Below, piece after piece: positions 39,157-47,773 of a DNA stretch of 54,562 nucleotides (its first letter is position 1; each line of letters starts with the position of its first letter). The stretch covers positions 1 to 54,562 of the forward strand of contig NZ_JAUNHL010000016.1 of assembly GCF_030523955.1 (NCBI RefSeq), given 5' to 3'. Under the pieces are notes generated by a model. It was not told the origin of the DNA, searched no databases, and saw only the letters and a program-made list of their open reading frames with translations. This DNA comes from Neisseria sp. GTDB taxonomy: Bacteria; Pseudomonadota; Gammaproteobacteria; Burkholderiales; Neisseriaceae. The translations under genes and the position numbers were made by a program.

Positions 39157-40022
39157 GCCAACCCTGAAGAATTAAGCCACCATGAAATACCTTTTTGCAA
39201 AGGCCCGTTTCCCACAAAAGCCAACCAGCCGGCAATGGCCAAACTGGGACCGAAAGCAATCTGCTGCTGCGTATTGGCAATCCGCAGAACAATCGATGCC
39301 GCCAAACCGACCAACGCCGCTGCAAAAATAATCGCCGGCAACGTACTGATGCCGAGCCAGGCTCCGAAGGCGGCAAAGAGCTTGAAATCCCCGCCTCCCA
39401 TACCTTCGACCCCGCGGATTTTTTTAAAAATATAATTGAGCAGCCAAAGGCTGGTATATCCGGCTACCGCCCCTAAAACCGCTTGGCCAAGCGGTACGAA
39501 CGCATCGTTCAGATTATAAATCAAACCCAACCAGATTAAAGGCAAAGTCAGAGAATCCGGCAGGTATTGCGTATCCGCATCAATGAACGTCAAGGCCACC
39601 AGCATCGCCGTGAAAACCAAGCCGCCCAAGGTAAGCCACGACCAGCCGTACCGGAAAGCAACGATGCCGAACAAAACACCGGTAAGCAGTTCCACCAAAG
39701 GGTAGCGGAGGCTGATATGTGTTTGGCAATTTCCGCATTTACCTTTCAATAAAAGATAGCTGGCAATCGGGATATTCTGCCAAGGCTTCACCGGCTTTTC
39801 GCATGCCGGACAGCGGGAAGGCGGATAAGCCAAAGTGAAAGGTGCCCGTTCTTCCGGGGTTGCGTCTAAATTCAAATGCTCTTTAGCAAACAGCGTCCAT
39901 TGTTTTTCCATGATTACCGGAACACGGTAAATGACCACATTCAAAAAACTGCCTACCAACAAACCGAGCAAAACGGCCAAAGGCACTGCAAAAGGTGCGT
40001 AGATTTCCGATACCATCATCAA
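39153..40022 (-). CDS. pilD: Prepilin peptidase / N-methyltransferase
   Basis: 289 residues. Inner-membrane aspartic peptidase that trims and methylates type IV prepilins. N-terminal domain LLGLLVGSFLNVVIYRVPV, zinc-type Cys tetrad CPACEKPVKPWQNIP and CGNCQTHIS, and the two catalytic aspartates in FIDADTQYLPDSLTLPL and GMGGGDFKLFAAFGAW. Seven or eight membrane helices. Its ATG overlaps the pilG stop and its end overlaps coaE. Starts two codons later (40019, 40016) are also ATG. Confidence 0.96.
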   Translation of the reverse strand: MMMVSEIYAPFAVPLAVLLGLLVGSFLNVVIYRVPVIMEKQWTLFAKEHLNLDATPEERAPFTLAYPPSRCPACEKPVKPWQNIPIASYLLLKGKCGNCQTHISLRYPLVELLTGVLFGIVAFRYGWSWLTLGGLVFTAMLVALTFIDADTQYLPDSLTLPLIWLGLIYNLNDAFVPLGQAVLGAVAGYTSLWLLNYIFKKIRGVEGMGGGDFKLFAAFGAWLGISTLPAIIFAAALVGLAASIVLRIANTQQQIAFGPSLAIAGWLAFVGNGPLQKGISWWLNSSGLA

Positions 40023-41266
40023 CCCACAACATTACCCAAATTAAACAAGGGCAGATACATCGCCACCAGAATCACACCGATAATGGAGCCCAACACTACC
40101 ATAATAATCGGCTCCATTAACGAAGAAAGCTGGGCCACCGCGTTATCCACTTCATCTTCGTAAAATTCCGCCGCTTTGTTCAACATGTCTTCCAACGAGC
40201 CGGATTCTTCGCCGATGGAAGCCATTTGCAGCACCATATTAGGGAAAAGTTCGGTACTCTGCATACTGGATGTAAGCGACATACCTTGATTCACTTTGGC
40301 ACGGATGTCATGCGTACCTTCCTCATAAAGAATATTGCCGGAGGCTCCCGCCACAGAATCTAAAGCCTCCACCAAAGGTACGCCCGCGGCAAACAGGCTG
40401 GATGTAGTGCGCGCCCAACGGGCAATCGTTGCTTTTCTCACGATAGAACCGAAAATCGGCACCCTCAGCAGCCACGCATCGACACGGCGCTGCAATTTTG
40501 GCGAATGCTGTACCGCTTTAACGGCAGCGACGACGGCGCCGATCATCACGATAATAATCAGCCAACCCCATTCCACGAAAAACCGTGAAATATTCATCAT
40601 AATCTGAGTCAGCCCGGGCAGTTCCGCACCCATGCCTTCGTATACTTTACCGAATTCCGGCAGCACGAACATCATCATCACCATTACCAATACGATGGCC
40701 ACCACGACGATCGCAATCGGATAAGTCAGCGCGCTTTTTACTTTCTTTTTAATCGCCTGCGTTTTCTCTTTATAGAGGGCAAGTTTGTCGAGCAAACTTT
40801 CCAACACGCCGCCGGCCTCGCCTGCGGCAATCAAATTGCAGTAAAAACGGTCAAAATATTTCGGATGCTTGGAAAAAGCCTGCGCCATCGGGCTGCCCTG
40901 CTCCACGTCGCCCCGAACTTGCATCAGCATTTGCGTCATGGAAGGGTTCGAATGGCCGCGGGCCACGATTTCGAAGGCCTGCATTACAGGCAGGCCTGCT
41001 TTCATCATGGTAGCCAGTTGGCGGGTAAAGACAGTAATGTCTCCTTGGGTGATTTTTTTCTTGCGCGTACTTTTTACTTTGCTGACACGCAAAGGCTTGA
41101 TGCTGCGCCGCTGCAATTTTTTGCGCGCTTCCTCTTCGTTTTTCGCCACCACTTCGCCGCGCACGATTTGGTCTGTCAGCGTGTTTTTGCCTTCAAATGT
41201 AAAACGCTTGCCTTTTTCTTTCGTACCTATACCGAAAAGACCGCCCGTAGTTTGATTTGATGCCAT
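40019..41266 (-). CDS. pilG: Type IV pilus inner-membrane platform protein
   Basis: 415 residues, the PilC/GspF family member called PilG in Neisseria. Two GspF domains (FTRQLATMMKAGLPVMQAFE; ARTTSSLFAAGVPLVEALDS) each precede membrane segments (IAIVVVAIVLVMVMMMFVLPEF, IIMVVLGSIIGVILVAMYLPLF). Forms the platform linking the PilF ATPase with the pilin fibre, needed for piliation and transformation. Its terminal codons overlap pilD. Confidence 0.96.
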   Translation of the reverse strand: MASNQTTGGLFGIGTKEKGKRFTFEGKNTLTDQIVRGEVVAKNEEEARKKLQRRSIKPLRVSKVKSTRKKKITQGDITVFTRQLATMMKAGLPVMQAFEIVARGHSNPSMTQMLMQVRGDVEQGSPMAQAFSKHPKYFDRFYCNLIAAGEAGGVLESLLDKLALYKEKTQAIKKKVKSALTYPIAIVVVAIVLVMVMMMFVLPEFGKVYEGMGAELPGLTQIMMNISRFFVEWGWLIIIVMIGAVVAAVKAVQHSPKLQRRVDAWLLRVPIFGSIVRKATIARWARTTSSLFAAGVPLVEALDSVAGASGNILYEEGTHDIRAKVNQGMSLTSSMQSTELFPNMVLQMASIGEESGSLEDMLNKAAEFYEDEVDNAVAQLSSLMEPIIMVVLGSIIGVILVAMYLPLFNLGNVVG

Positions 41267-41332
41267 TTATTATTACCTTTTATCTTATATGTATATTTTT
41301 GCACTGCGTTTCGAACAGTTTGCCGCTTTATC

Positions 41333-41435
41333 CATAGCCGAAATACTAACAACCAATACCAGGCGGAAAACCGCAGACGATAGATACGGCTAAGGTGCAG
41401 CGACGCCGCAGTGGGATTGAAATATTTTGGCTATA
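41333..41435 (-). mobile_element. Divergent Correia-like element with different ends
   Basis: About 103 bp between pilG and pilF. Ends CATAGCCGAAATACTAAC and GAAATATTTTGGCTATA are inverted repeats distinct from the TATAGTC family. The inside (GCGGAAAACCGCAGACGATA, GGTGCAGCGACGCCG) aligns with the core of that family. Orientation assigned arbitrarily. Confidence 0.6.
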
Positions 41436-43115
41436 TCATTCATTCGTATTGCCCAATACCTCTTCCAAAGAGGTCAGACCTTGCATCACTTTTAACAAGC
41501 CTGCCCGGCGCAAATCCACCATACCTTCTTGATAGGCCATCTGCTGGATATCCACTTCGTTGCCCCCCTCCATGATGACACGTTGCATTTCTTCGGAGAT
41601 GGGCATCAGCTCATACACGCCGGCTCGGCCTTTGAAACCTTTGCCCCGGCACCGGTCACAGCCGACCGGGCGGTATAAAGTCCATTCTTTTGCCAAATCC
41701 TCATCAGTAAAACCGGCCCGTTTCAACGCCTCAGCAGGAGGGCGGTCTACTGCCATTTTGCAATTGCACAAACGCCTCAGCAGACGCTGAGCCATAATCA
41801 GGCTTACCGAGCTGGCAATATTGAACGGTGCCACGCCCATGTTAAGCAGCCGGGAAAGCGTTGCCGGCGCGTTATTGGTATGCAGCGTGGAAAATACCAT
41901 ATGGCCGGTTTGCGATGCCTTAATCGCAATATCGGCGGTCTCCAAATCGCGAATCTCCCCCACCATGATGATGTCCGGATCTTGGCGCAGGAAGGCTTTC
42001 AATGCAGAGGCGAAGGTCAATCCCTGCTTCTCATTCACGTTTACCTGGTTGATGCCCGGAAGGTTAATCTCCGCAGGGTCTTCCGCAGTGGAAATATTGA
42101 CGTTTTCCGTATTCAAAATATTCAGGCAGGTATAGAGCGATACCGTTTTTCCCGAACCGGTCGGGCCTGTAACCAATACCATGCCGTAAGGCCGTTGGAT
42201 CGCATCCAGCAAGAGCTCTTTTTGAAACGGTTCGAAGCCGAGTTGGTCGATATTTAAAGTAGCCGCATCCGAATTCAGGATACGCATCACTACTTTTTCC
42301 CCGAACAGGGTGGGCAGCGTATTTACGCGGAAATCTACCGGGCGGCCGTGTTTTGAAAATGCAATTTGTATGCGGCCGTCTTGCGGTACGCGCTTTTCGG
42401 AAATATCCAAACGCGCCATTACTTTAATCCGCGAGGCCAATTGCCCGCGTACCGACAGGGGCGGCTGCACCACTTCGCGCAATTGTCCGTCTACGCGGAA
42501 GCGTACACGCGCCACTTGCTCGTAAAATTCAAAATGGATATCCGACGCTCCTACGCTGAGCGCGTCAGACAAGGTTTTATGGATAAAGCGGGGAATGGGG
42601 CCGTCTTCCGCTTCTTCATTATCTATATAGAGTGCTTGAGCAAGTACCGCCGAGCCTTCCTGCTCTTTGCTCATTTCTTTCAAAATCGAAGTGGAACGCT
42701 GGTTCTGCCACTCTAAAATCGTAGCAAGCTGGTCGCTGCGCACCACCACCAGATCGAAGGTCACGCCGGCGCTGAACGCAATTTTTTGATAAGTTTGAAT
42801 CTGCGTGGGATCGGCAACGGCCAAAAATACTTTGCTGCCCCTTCTGAAAATCGGCAGACAACGGTTTTCCAGCATGGCCTCTTCCGACAAAATATCGGCC
42901 AACACATTGCTTCTGGGATAAAAAGACAAATCCAGCAAAGGATAGCTGAACACCCTTGCCAGCAATTCCGCCAATGCTTCGGGCGTGATGATGTTTGCCT
43001 CAAACAGCATAGGCGTAATGTCTTTGTTCTGTTTCAGCGCCTCCTGGAAACCGGCTGCCTGATCATTGGAAATAATCTGGCTCTGTACTAAAACACGAAG
43101 TAAACCTGCGCTCAT
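41436..43115 (-). CDS. pilF: Type IV pilus assembly ATPase
   Basis: 559 residues from [20 protein letters not shown]; an in-frame extension to 43160 is not used because neisserial PilF starts here. Family GspE/PilB: N-terminal MshEN domain ([17 protein letters not shown]), then the motor with Walker A GPTGSGKT, Asp box [18 protein letters not shown], His box STLHTN, and a zinc-binding CNC...CDRCRGKG. Powers pilus extension at the inner membrane. Upstream of pilG, separated by the divergent repeat. TATAAT at 43215-43210 on this strand is a possible -10. Confidence 0.96.
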   Translation of the reverse strand: MSAGLLRVLVQSQIISNDQAAGFQEALKQNKDITPMLFEANIITPEALAELLARVFSYPLLDLSFYPRSNVLADILSEEAMLENRCLPIFRRGSKVFLAVADPTQIQTYQKIAFSAGVTFDLVVVRSDQLATILEWQNQRSTSILKEMSKEQEGSAVLAQALYIDNEEAEDGPIPRFIHKTLSDALSVGASDIHFEFYEQVARVRFRVDGQLREVVQPPLSVRGQLASRIKVMARLDISEKRVPQDGRIQIAFSKHGRPVDFRVNTLPTLFGEKVVMRILNSDAATLNIDQLGFEPFQKELLLDAIQRPYGMVLVTGPTGSGKTVSLYTCLNILNTENVNISTAEDPAEINLPGINQVNVNEKQGLTFASALKAFLRQDPDIIMVGEIRDLETADIAIKASQTGHMVFSTLHTNNAPATLSRLLNMGVAPFNIASSVSLIMAQRLLRRLCNCKMAVDRPPAEALKRAGFTDEDLAKEWTLYRPVGCDRCRGKGFKGRAGVYELMPISEEMQRVIMEGGNEVDIQQMAYQEGMVDLRRAGLLKVMQGLTSLEEVLGNTNE

Positions 43116-43499
43116 TTTGTTCAACCAATCTGAAGCTTGACTGCGCGGCAAAGCCCGCAACCAAGTGAGTCCCCGAATATAAAGCTATTAAAATTATGCA
43201 TGGAATGCGATTATAAAATAAGTTGCCATCTCATCATACCGGCTTGCTTAACTTTACCTAGCAATATGCGGCATTGGGAAAAATCTATGTCTGTTTCATT
43301 AAAAAAATTGCAACTATTTTACGACAACTTCATTCCCCGAGGCCGTCCGGTCCGGCAAAGCAATTTTAAAATTGGCCATTTCCGCGATTTCAGATGCCTG
43401 TCTGAAAATGCGTACTGCGTGCAAACCCGTTTTTCACTTTGCTATATAATCCGTTTCTGATTCCCGCACCACTGCGCCCGCAAACCCAAAGGCAAACAC
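43116..43499. other. Divergent spacer between pilF and the 368-residue gene
   Basis: Contains a minus-strand TATAAT (43210-43215, for pilF), a DUS near 43395, a plus-strand TATAAT (43445-43450) and AAAGG before the next ATG. A plus-strand frame starting MSVSLKKLQLFYDNFIPRG is open here but shows nothing family-like; not called. Confidence 0.5.
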
Positions 43500-44606
43500 A
43501 TGAATCCGCACATTCTCCCCGACACCCGCCCCTACCCCGCCGATCCCGTGAAAAACGAGTTGCTGCTGTACGCCAACCAAATTGCCGAAGGCAGAGGAGG
43601 GGCACAATCCAAGTTGGCCCAAGAATCGCTGCGTGCCGCCATCTACGGCATGTTCAAGCAAAACCACTACCTCGGCCTCTCCGTAGCCATGAGCATGGCG
43701 CCCAGCGCCGCCGCTTACCGCGCCCTTCTCGACAACCTCGACAATGTATTGCAGGCAAAAACCGACGAGGAAGTCCAATGGTTTGCCCTGCCTGTCATTC
43801 TGGTGGCCGGCGGCGGCCGAGACATTAATTTGAAAACCGACGCCCCGGTCATAGAACTGGCCGCCTGTCTTGCCAATTATCCGCACACCCGCGCTTTGGC
43901 GCACGCCGCTTGGTTGCCGCAACTGGTTTCCTCATCCCGCCTCTCGGCCGTAAACGCCGGTCAATGGTTCGCCGCCAAACAAAGCGCTCAGGCCGCAGCC
44001 GGATTCGCCGCTACCTTCGCCGCGGATGACCTGCCTATTCCTTCAGGTCAATCCGTACATGTTGCCTTTGCCTTAGGCTACGGCGACCGCTCCGTCCAAA
44101 GCGTGCTCGGCACCAATCTGCGCAATGCCGCCCTGCCCCTGATGCAGGTTTGGCAGGAAAACCTCACCGTGCCCAATCTCACTTTATTCGCCAACCCCCT
44201 GCCGCCCGCCGCTCCGCTTCTGGCACTGGCCGAGGGGAGCCATATGCGCCTGCGCATGGCCTTGGATGTATTTGCCGCCAACGCCATCCGCGCCGTACGC
44301 CTGCAAAGCCCGCGCGTCGGCGTGGTGATGGCGGCGCAAGCCGGCGGCCGCCTTTTATTCGGATTCGGCGCCACAGACCAAAGTTTCGGGCTGCAAAACC
44401 AGGTGTTTTCATGGCCACTTTCCCCTGCGGAGCATATTGAAACCGTGCAGCAGGATTTTCTGGATTTGATGGTGGAGTGCCAAGTGGAGCATATCCGCCT
44501 TTTGCACAATCCGCTGCCTGAAAACGGCGAACTGCCCGACTACGGGCAAGCGCTCAAGCTTGCCGGCCACAATCCGCTGTTTGCCGACCCTGCCCGCGCG
44601 TCTTAA
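43500..44606 (+). CDS. Conserved-looking protein of unknown function
   Basis: 368 residues, MNPHILPDTRPYPADPVKNE to LKLAGHNPLFADPARAS. Alanine/leucine-rich and soluble-looking, with no signal peptide, no clear membrane helix and no catalytic motif I know. Stretches such as AIYGMFKQNHYLGLSVAMSM and WFALPVILVAGGGRDINL may help recognise relatives. Composition and codon use match the GC-rich core genes, so it looks native. AAAGG lies 9 bases before the ATG; TATAAT at 43445-43450 is a plausible -10. Twenty-one bases separate it from the phosphatase gene, so the two are probably co-transcribed. Confidence 0.75.
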   Translation: MNPHILPDTRPYPADPVKNELLLYANQIAEGRGGAQSKLAQESLRAAIYGMFKQNHYLGLSVAMSMAPSAAAYRALLDNLDNVLQAKTDEEVQWFALPVILVAGGGRDINLKTDAPVIELAACLANYPHTRALAHAAWLPQLVSSSRLSAVNAGQWFAAKQSAQAAAGFAATFAADDLPIPSGQSVHVAFALGYGDRSVQSVLGTNLRNAALPLMQVWQENLTVPNLTLFANPLPPAAPLLALAEGSHMRLRMALDVFAANAIRAVRLQSPRVGVVMAAQAGGRLLFGFGATDQSFGLQNQVFSWPLSPAEHIETVQQDFLDLMVECQVEHIRLLHNPLPENGELPDYGQALKLAGHNPLFADPARAS

Positions 44607-44627
44607 CCCTGACACCGGTATTGAAAA

Positions 44628-45101
44628 ATGCAAAACATTCTTTTCGTCTGCCTCGGCAACATCTGCCGCTCCCCCATGGCCGAATTCGTATTCCGCCACA
44701 AAATCGCCCGTGCCGGTTTGTCGGACCGGATTGCAACCGCCAGCGCCGGCACCTCCGGCTACCACGACGGCGAAGATATGGACCGGCGGACCGCCGCCGT
44801 ATTGAAGTCCCGCGGCATTGAGCCTGCCGGCTTCGCCAGCTCGCGCGTGACCGCCGCCGATGCCGGCAAATACGATTTGTTCATCGTCATGGACGATGGC
44901 AACCTGGCCGCCCTGAAAACCATCATCAACGTACCCGACGGCCGCATTGCCAAGCTCACCGACTTCATCCCGCAATCCGGTTACAACATCGTACCCGACC
45001 CTTACTATTCCGGCGATTTCGAAGAAACTTTCCGCCTAGTTGATGCAGGTACCGATATTTTGCTGGAGAAACTCAAAGCCTCCTCCGGCACACAATCCTA
45101 A
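44628..45101 (+). CDS. Low-molecular-weight protein-tyrosine phosphatase
   Basis: 157 residues. Active-site loop Cys8-LGNIC-Arg14-Ser (CX5RS) at the N terminus and the general-acid loop VPDPYYSGDFEETF near residue 124 define the family. Cytoplasmic; in bacteria it dephosphorylates protein tyrosines, sometimes regulating exopolysaccharide synthesis, or arginine-type phosphates in Gram-positives. Target here unknown. Confidence 0.95.
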   Translation: MQNILFVCLGNICRSPMAEFVFRHKIARAGLSDRIATASAGTSGYHDGEDMDRRTAAVLKSRGIEPAGFASSRVTAADAGKYDLFIVMDDGNLAALKTIINVPDGRIAKLTDFIPQSGYNIVPDPYYSGDFEETFRLVDAGTDILLEKLKASSGTQS

Positions 45102-45111
45102 GTATCGTCCA

Positions 45112-45143
45112 TGCCTGTCTGAAAACAAACTTTCAGACAGGCA
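45112..45143. terminator. DUS inverted pair between convergent genes
   Basis: TGCCTGTCTGAA, 8 bases, TTCAGACAGGCA. Placed between the phosphatase and rsmE, which converge, so it could serve both. Confidence 0.7.
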
Positions 45144-45176
45144 TCCGCATCCAACACCGGCAGCAGGCAGACACGC

Positions 45177-45902
45177 TCAAACGAAATCGCCCCACAAAGT
45201 CTGCATCGCCGCAATCGCGGCCAAAGCCGCCGTCTCCGTGCGCAAAATCCTCTTGCCCAGCAATACCGGCCGGAAATCCGCCGCCAGCGCCAAAGCCTCC
45301 TCCTCAGGCGTCCACCCGCCTTCCGGCCCCACCATAAACACGATTTTGCGCGGTGCCTCCGCCGCTTCGCACAGGCTCTGCGCCCGGTTCGGCCCCAAAA
45401 GCAAGCGCACGTCACTTTCAGGCAGGCATTGCAACATCTCTCCGAAACCGGCCGGCGGCAGCACCGGCGGCACCACATTGCGTCCGCTCTGCTCGCAGGC
45501 CGACACCACAATCTCCTGCCAGCGCGCCACGCGCTTTCCGGCCCGCTCCGCATCAAGCTTCACAATGCTGCGTGCGGCCCATACCGGAATAATCCTCCCA
45601 ACGCCGAGCTCCACACTTTTTTGCAGTGTAAAATCCATTCTGTCGCCGCCCGAAACCGCCTGTACCAGCGTAATGTCCAGCGAAGATTCCTTATCTGCCG
45701 CTTCCTGCCGCAAAACCTTCGCTAAAGCCGAACGCTTGTCCAAACGCTGCAGCTGCGCAGGATAAGCGCAGCCGTTGCCGTTGAACAAAACCACCTCGCT
45801 GCCTTCGCGCAAGCGCAGCACATGGATATGGCGTACCACATTATCGGGCAGCGCCACTTCCGATTCGGGCGAGAGCCCGCCATTAATATAGAAACGGGGC
45901 AT
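45177..45902 (-). CDS. rsmE: 16S rRNA m3U1498 methyltransferase
   Basis: 241 residues. N-terminal PUA-like domain (MPRFYINGGL, HIHVLRLREGSEVVLFNGNG) and a SPOUT knotted methyltransferase domain with FMVGPEGGWTPEEEALA and LGKRILRTETAALAAIAAMQ, both diagnostic for RsmE. Methylates U1498 in the decoding region of 16S rRNA. Full length. Confidence 0.95.
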   Translation of the reverse strand: MPRFYINGGLSPESEVALPDNVVRHIHVLRLREGSEVVLFNGNGCAYPAQLQRLDKRSALAKVLRQEAADKESSLDITLVQAVSGGDRMDFTLQKSVELGVGRIIPVWAARSIVKLDAERAGKRVARWQEIVVSACEQSGRNVVPPVLPPAGFGEMLQCLPESDVRLLLGPNRAQSLCEAAEAPRKIVFMVGPEGGWTPEEEALALAADFRPVLLGKRILRTETAALAAIAAMQTLWGDFV

Positions 45903-46071
45903 GTTTTCAAAAGGAAAATGGGTTAATATACGCTAAGGATTATACCCAAATCATACGCATTCATAAAAAGTTCCTTACTTTAATGAATCTACGGTGAAAG
46001 AGGATAAGCGCCCGGCCGCCGGCAAAAACGTAGATTGCGTGTTTTCCGCTTTAAAGATTAAAGGACAAACC

Positions 46072-46860
46072 ATGTTAAACCGATTGCAGACGCTGGTGCG
46101 CGAAGTGGCGCGTGCCGAGGTAATGCCTTACTTTCTCAACGTAAGCGTCAGCCGAAAGAAAGACGGCAGCATTTTTTCCGAGGCCGACCTGGCTTCGCAA
46201 GCCGCGTTTGCCTACGGCCTGCCCAAAATTATCGACTGCCCGATGATGGGCGAAGAAATGACCGACATCCAACAGCGCGAGCTGTGGAAACATGCCGCAG
46301 ACGGCCTTTGGGTGGTCGACCCCATCGACGGTTCCAACAATTTCATCAACGGCATCCCCCATTTCGCCCTCTCCGCCGCCTACATCAAAAACGGCCGCGC
46401 CCGGCTCGGCGTCATCTACAACCCGGTCAACGACGAATGCTTTTACGCCGAACGCGGCAAAGGCGCCTTTCTCAACGGCCGGCCCCTCCCCCTGCACAGC
46501 ATGGAAAAAAAACTGCAGCACGCCATTGCCGGAGTAGAAATCAAACACCTGCGCTCCGGCAAACTGTCCAGCCGCATGAACACGCTCCCGCCCTTCGGCA
46601 GTATCCGCAGCTTGGGCAGCAGCACATTGGACTGGTGCTACCTTGCCTCCGGCAGATACGATGTTTACGTGCACGGCGGGCAGAATCTTTGGGATTATGC
46701 CGCCGGCGCCTTGATTTTCGAAGAAGCGGGCGGCCTGTTGGCCACCTTGGAAGGTGACGAATTCTGGAGCGGGCGCCACGTATTCAAGCGTTCCGTCATC
46801 GCGGCCATCCAGCCCGGCCTTTTTTCAGCCTGGCTCAAGTGGATACGCGAAAACCAATAG
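46072..46860 (+). CDS. Inositol-monophosphatase family protein (SuhB-like)
   Basis: 262 residues from MLNRLQTLVREVARAEVMPY, with AAAGGA 6 bases upstream. Metal-binding motifs of the FIG superfamily: MGEEM, WVVDPIDGSNNFINGIPHF and NLWDYAAGALIFEEAGG. Hydrolyses inositol phosphates or related sugar phosphates; SuhB of E. coli also takes part in rRNA antitermination. The second metal motif has DGSNN where most have DGTTN, a mild variation. Which member of the family it is cannot be decided. Confidence 0.9.
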   Translation: MLNRLQTLVREVARAEVMPYFLNVSVSRKKDGSIFSEADLASQAAFAYGLPKIIDCPMMGEEMTDIQQRELWKHAADGLWVVDPIDGSNNFINGIPHFALSAAYIKNGRARLGVIYNPVNDECFYAERGKGAFLNGRPLPLHSMEKKLQHAIAGVEIKHLRSGKLSSRMNTLPPFGSIRSLGSSTLDWCYLASGRYDVYVHGGQNLWDYAAGALIFEEAGGLLATLEGDEFWSGRHVFKRSVIAAIQPGLFSAWLKWIRENQ

Positions 46861-47326
46861 CCCGCACGGCGTTTTGCCGCTCTTTAATTAAAAATATAAA
46901 TTGATATTCGAATTTCAATATTTAACACTATTTAAAATTAATTCAGTTATAATTCAATCGTCTCACAAAGGTTGCGACACTCCATCTCAACCCGAGTAAG
47001 TACGACATTTCCCGTATATGTATTTGCCATTCTCGCTTCCGAGCCTGAATGGTTTTTTTTCGTGCTTATCAAAAATAATTTCAAATCAAACACATAGCAA
47101 ACAAGCTTATTTCCCCTGCGCAAAGCCCTGCCATATGCATTACCGCTGCGCACCTGTTTTTGCTATGATGGGCCTGTCTGAACATATCCGGACACAGCAA
47201 TCTATAGTCATTTAAAATAAGAACGATGCGGCCTTGCTGCGCCTTGCCGTACTGTCTGTACTGTCTGCGGCTTGCCGCCTTGTCTCGTTCTTATTTTCGT
47301 CGACTATATAACACAAGGAGAACACC
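46861..47326. other. Intergenic region with palindrome, tiny ORF and Correia-like element
   Basis: No established gene. It contains a near-perfect 20-bp palindrome at 46900-46919 (ATTGATATTCGAATTTCAAT). On the minus strand a 27-codon frame (46947-47030, MANTYTGNVVLTRVEMECRN...) follows GGAAGCGAG; I cannot tell whether it is translated. A variant DUS is near 47172. The complete element G ends 18 bases before the next ATG. Confidence 0.5.
47203..47308 (-). mobile_element. Correia-like element G
   Basis: 106 bp, complete, reverse orientation (TATAGTCATTTAAAATAAGA to TTTTCGTCGACTATA). Its right end plus the next bases gives CTATATAACACAAGGAG, that is a TATATA box and the ribosome-binding site of the following gene, so the element forms that gene's immediate upstream region. 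Confidence 0.82.
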
Positions 47327-47692
47327 ATGAATGAACGCCCCACACCAGCCGAAGAAATGGAAGAGCAAGAATACGCCCTGCTCAAACGCGACCGTCGCGA
47401 AGACGCAGAGCAACGCAAAGCCGCGGCCGAAGCCGATGCCCGCGCAAGCACCGTACAGGAAGTCGGGCAAACCGAAAGCATACGGCCGAAAGTAGCGCTT
47501 CATACCGACCGGCTGTCCGAGCAGCATGAGCCTACGCCGGCCGACGAAATGGAAGCGGAAGAGCAGGAATTGGTGATTGAAAATTCGGTGGACGACGTGC
47601 TTACCTATGCGCAAAAACCGCTCAGCGACGCGGAAATAGAAGCACAAGCCCTGACCCGCCCGGACGAAATCAAGCCGAAGCCGGAAGCATAA
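47327..47692 (+). CDS. Small acidic, probably disordered protein
   Basis: 121 residues rich in Glu, Ala and Lys, with no hydrophobic core; predicted by eye to be disordered or helical coiled coil. Internal repeat: PTPAEEMEEQE near the start and PTPADEMEAEEQE at residues about 68-80. No family recognised. AAGGAG lies 6 bases before the ATG. It follows a Correia-like element directly and ends before a DUS hairpin. Confidence 0.6.
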   Translation: MNERPTPAEEMEEQEYALLKRDRREDAEQRKAAAEADARASTVQEVGQTESIRPKVALHTDRLSEQHEPTPADEMEAEEQELVIENSVDDVLTYAQKPLSDAEIEAQALTRPDEIKPKPEA

Positions 47693-47710
47693 GTTCCGCC
47701 GCCCCATGAA

Positions 47711-47744
47711 CAATGCCTGTCTGAAACCTTTCAGACAGGCATTG
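47711..47744. terminator. DUS inverted pair between convergent genes
   Basis: CAATGCCTGTCTGAA, 4 bases, TTCAGACAGGCATTG: a 15-bp perfect stem serving the acidic-protein gene and the convergent HerA-like gene. Confidence 0.75.
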
Positions 47745-47773
47745 TTGCAACCAGATTTATTGTTTACACGGCT

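Noticed and set aside
43137-43460. Plus-strand frame in the pilF spacer (MSVSLKKLQLFYDNFIPRG)
   Set aside because: No good start context, crosses a DUS and the promoter of the next gene, and shows no family-like pattern.
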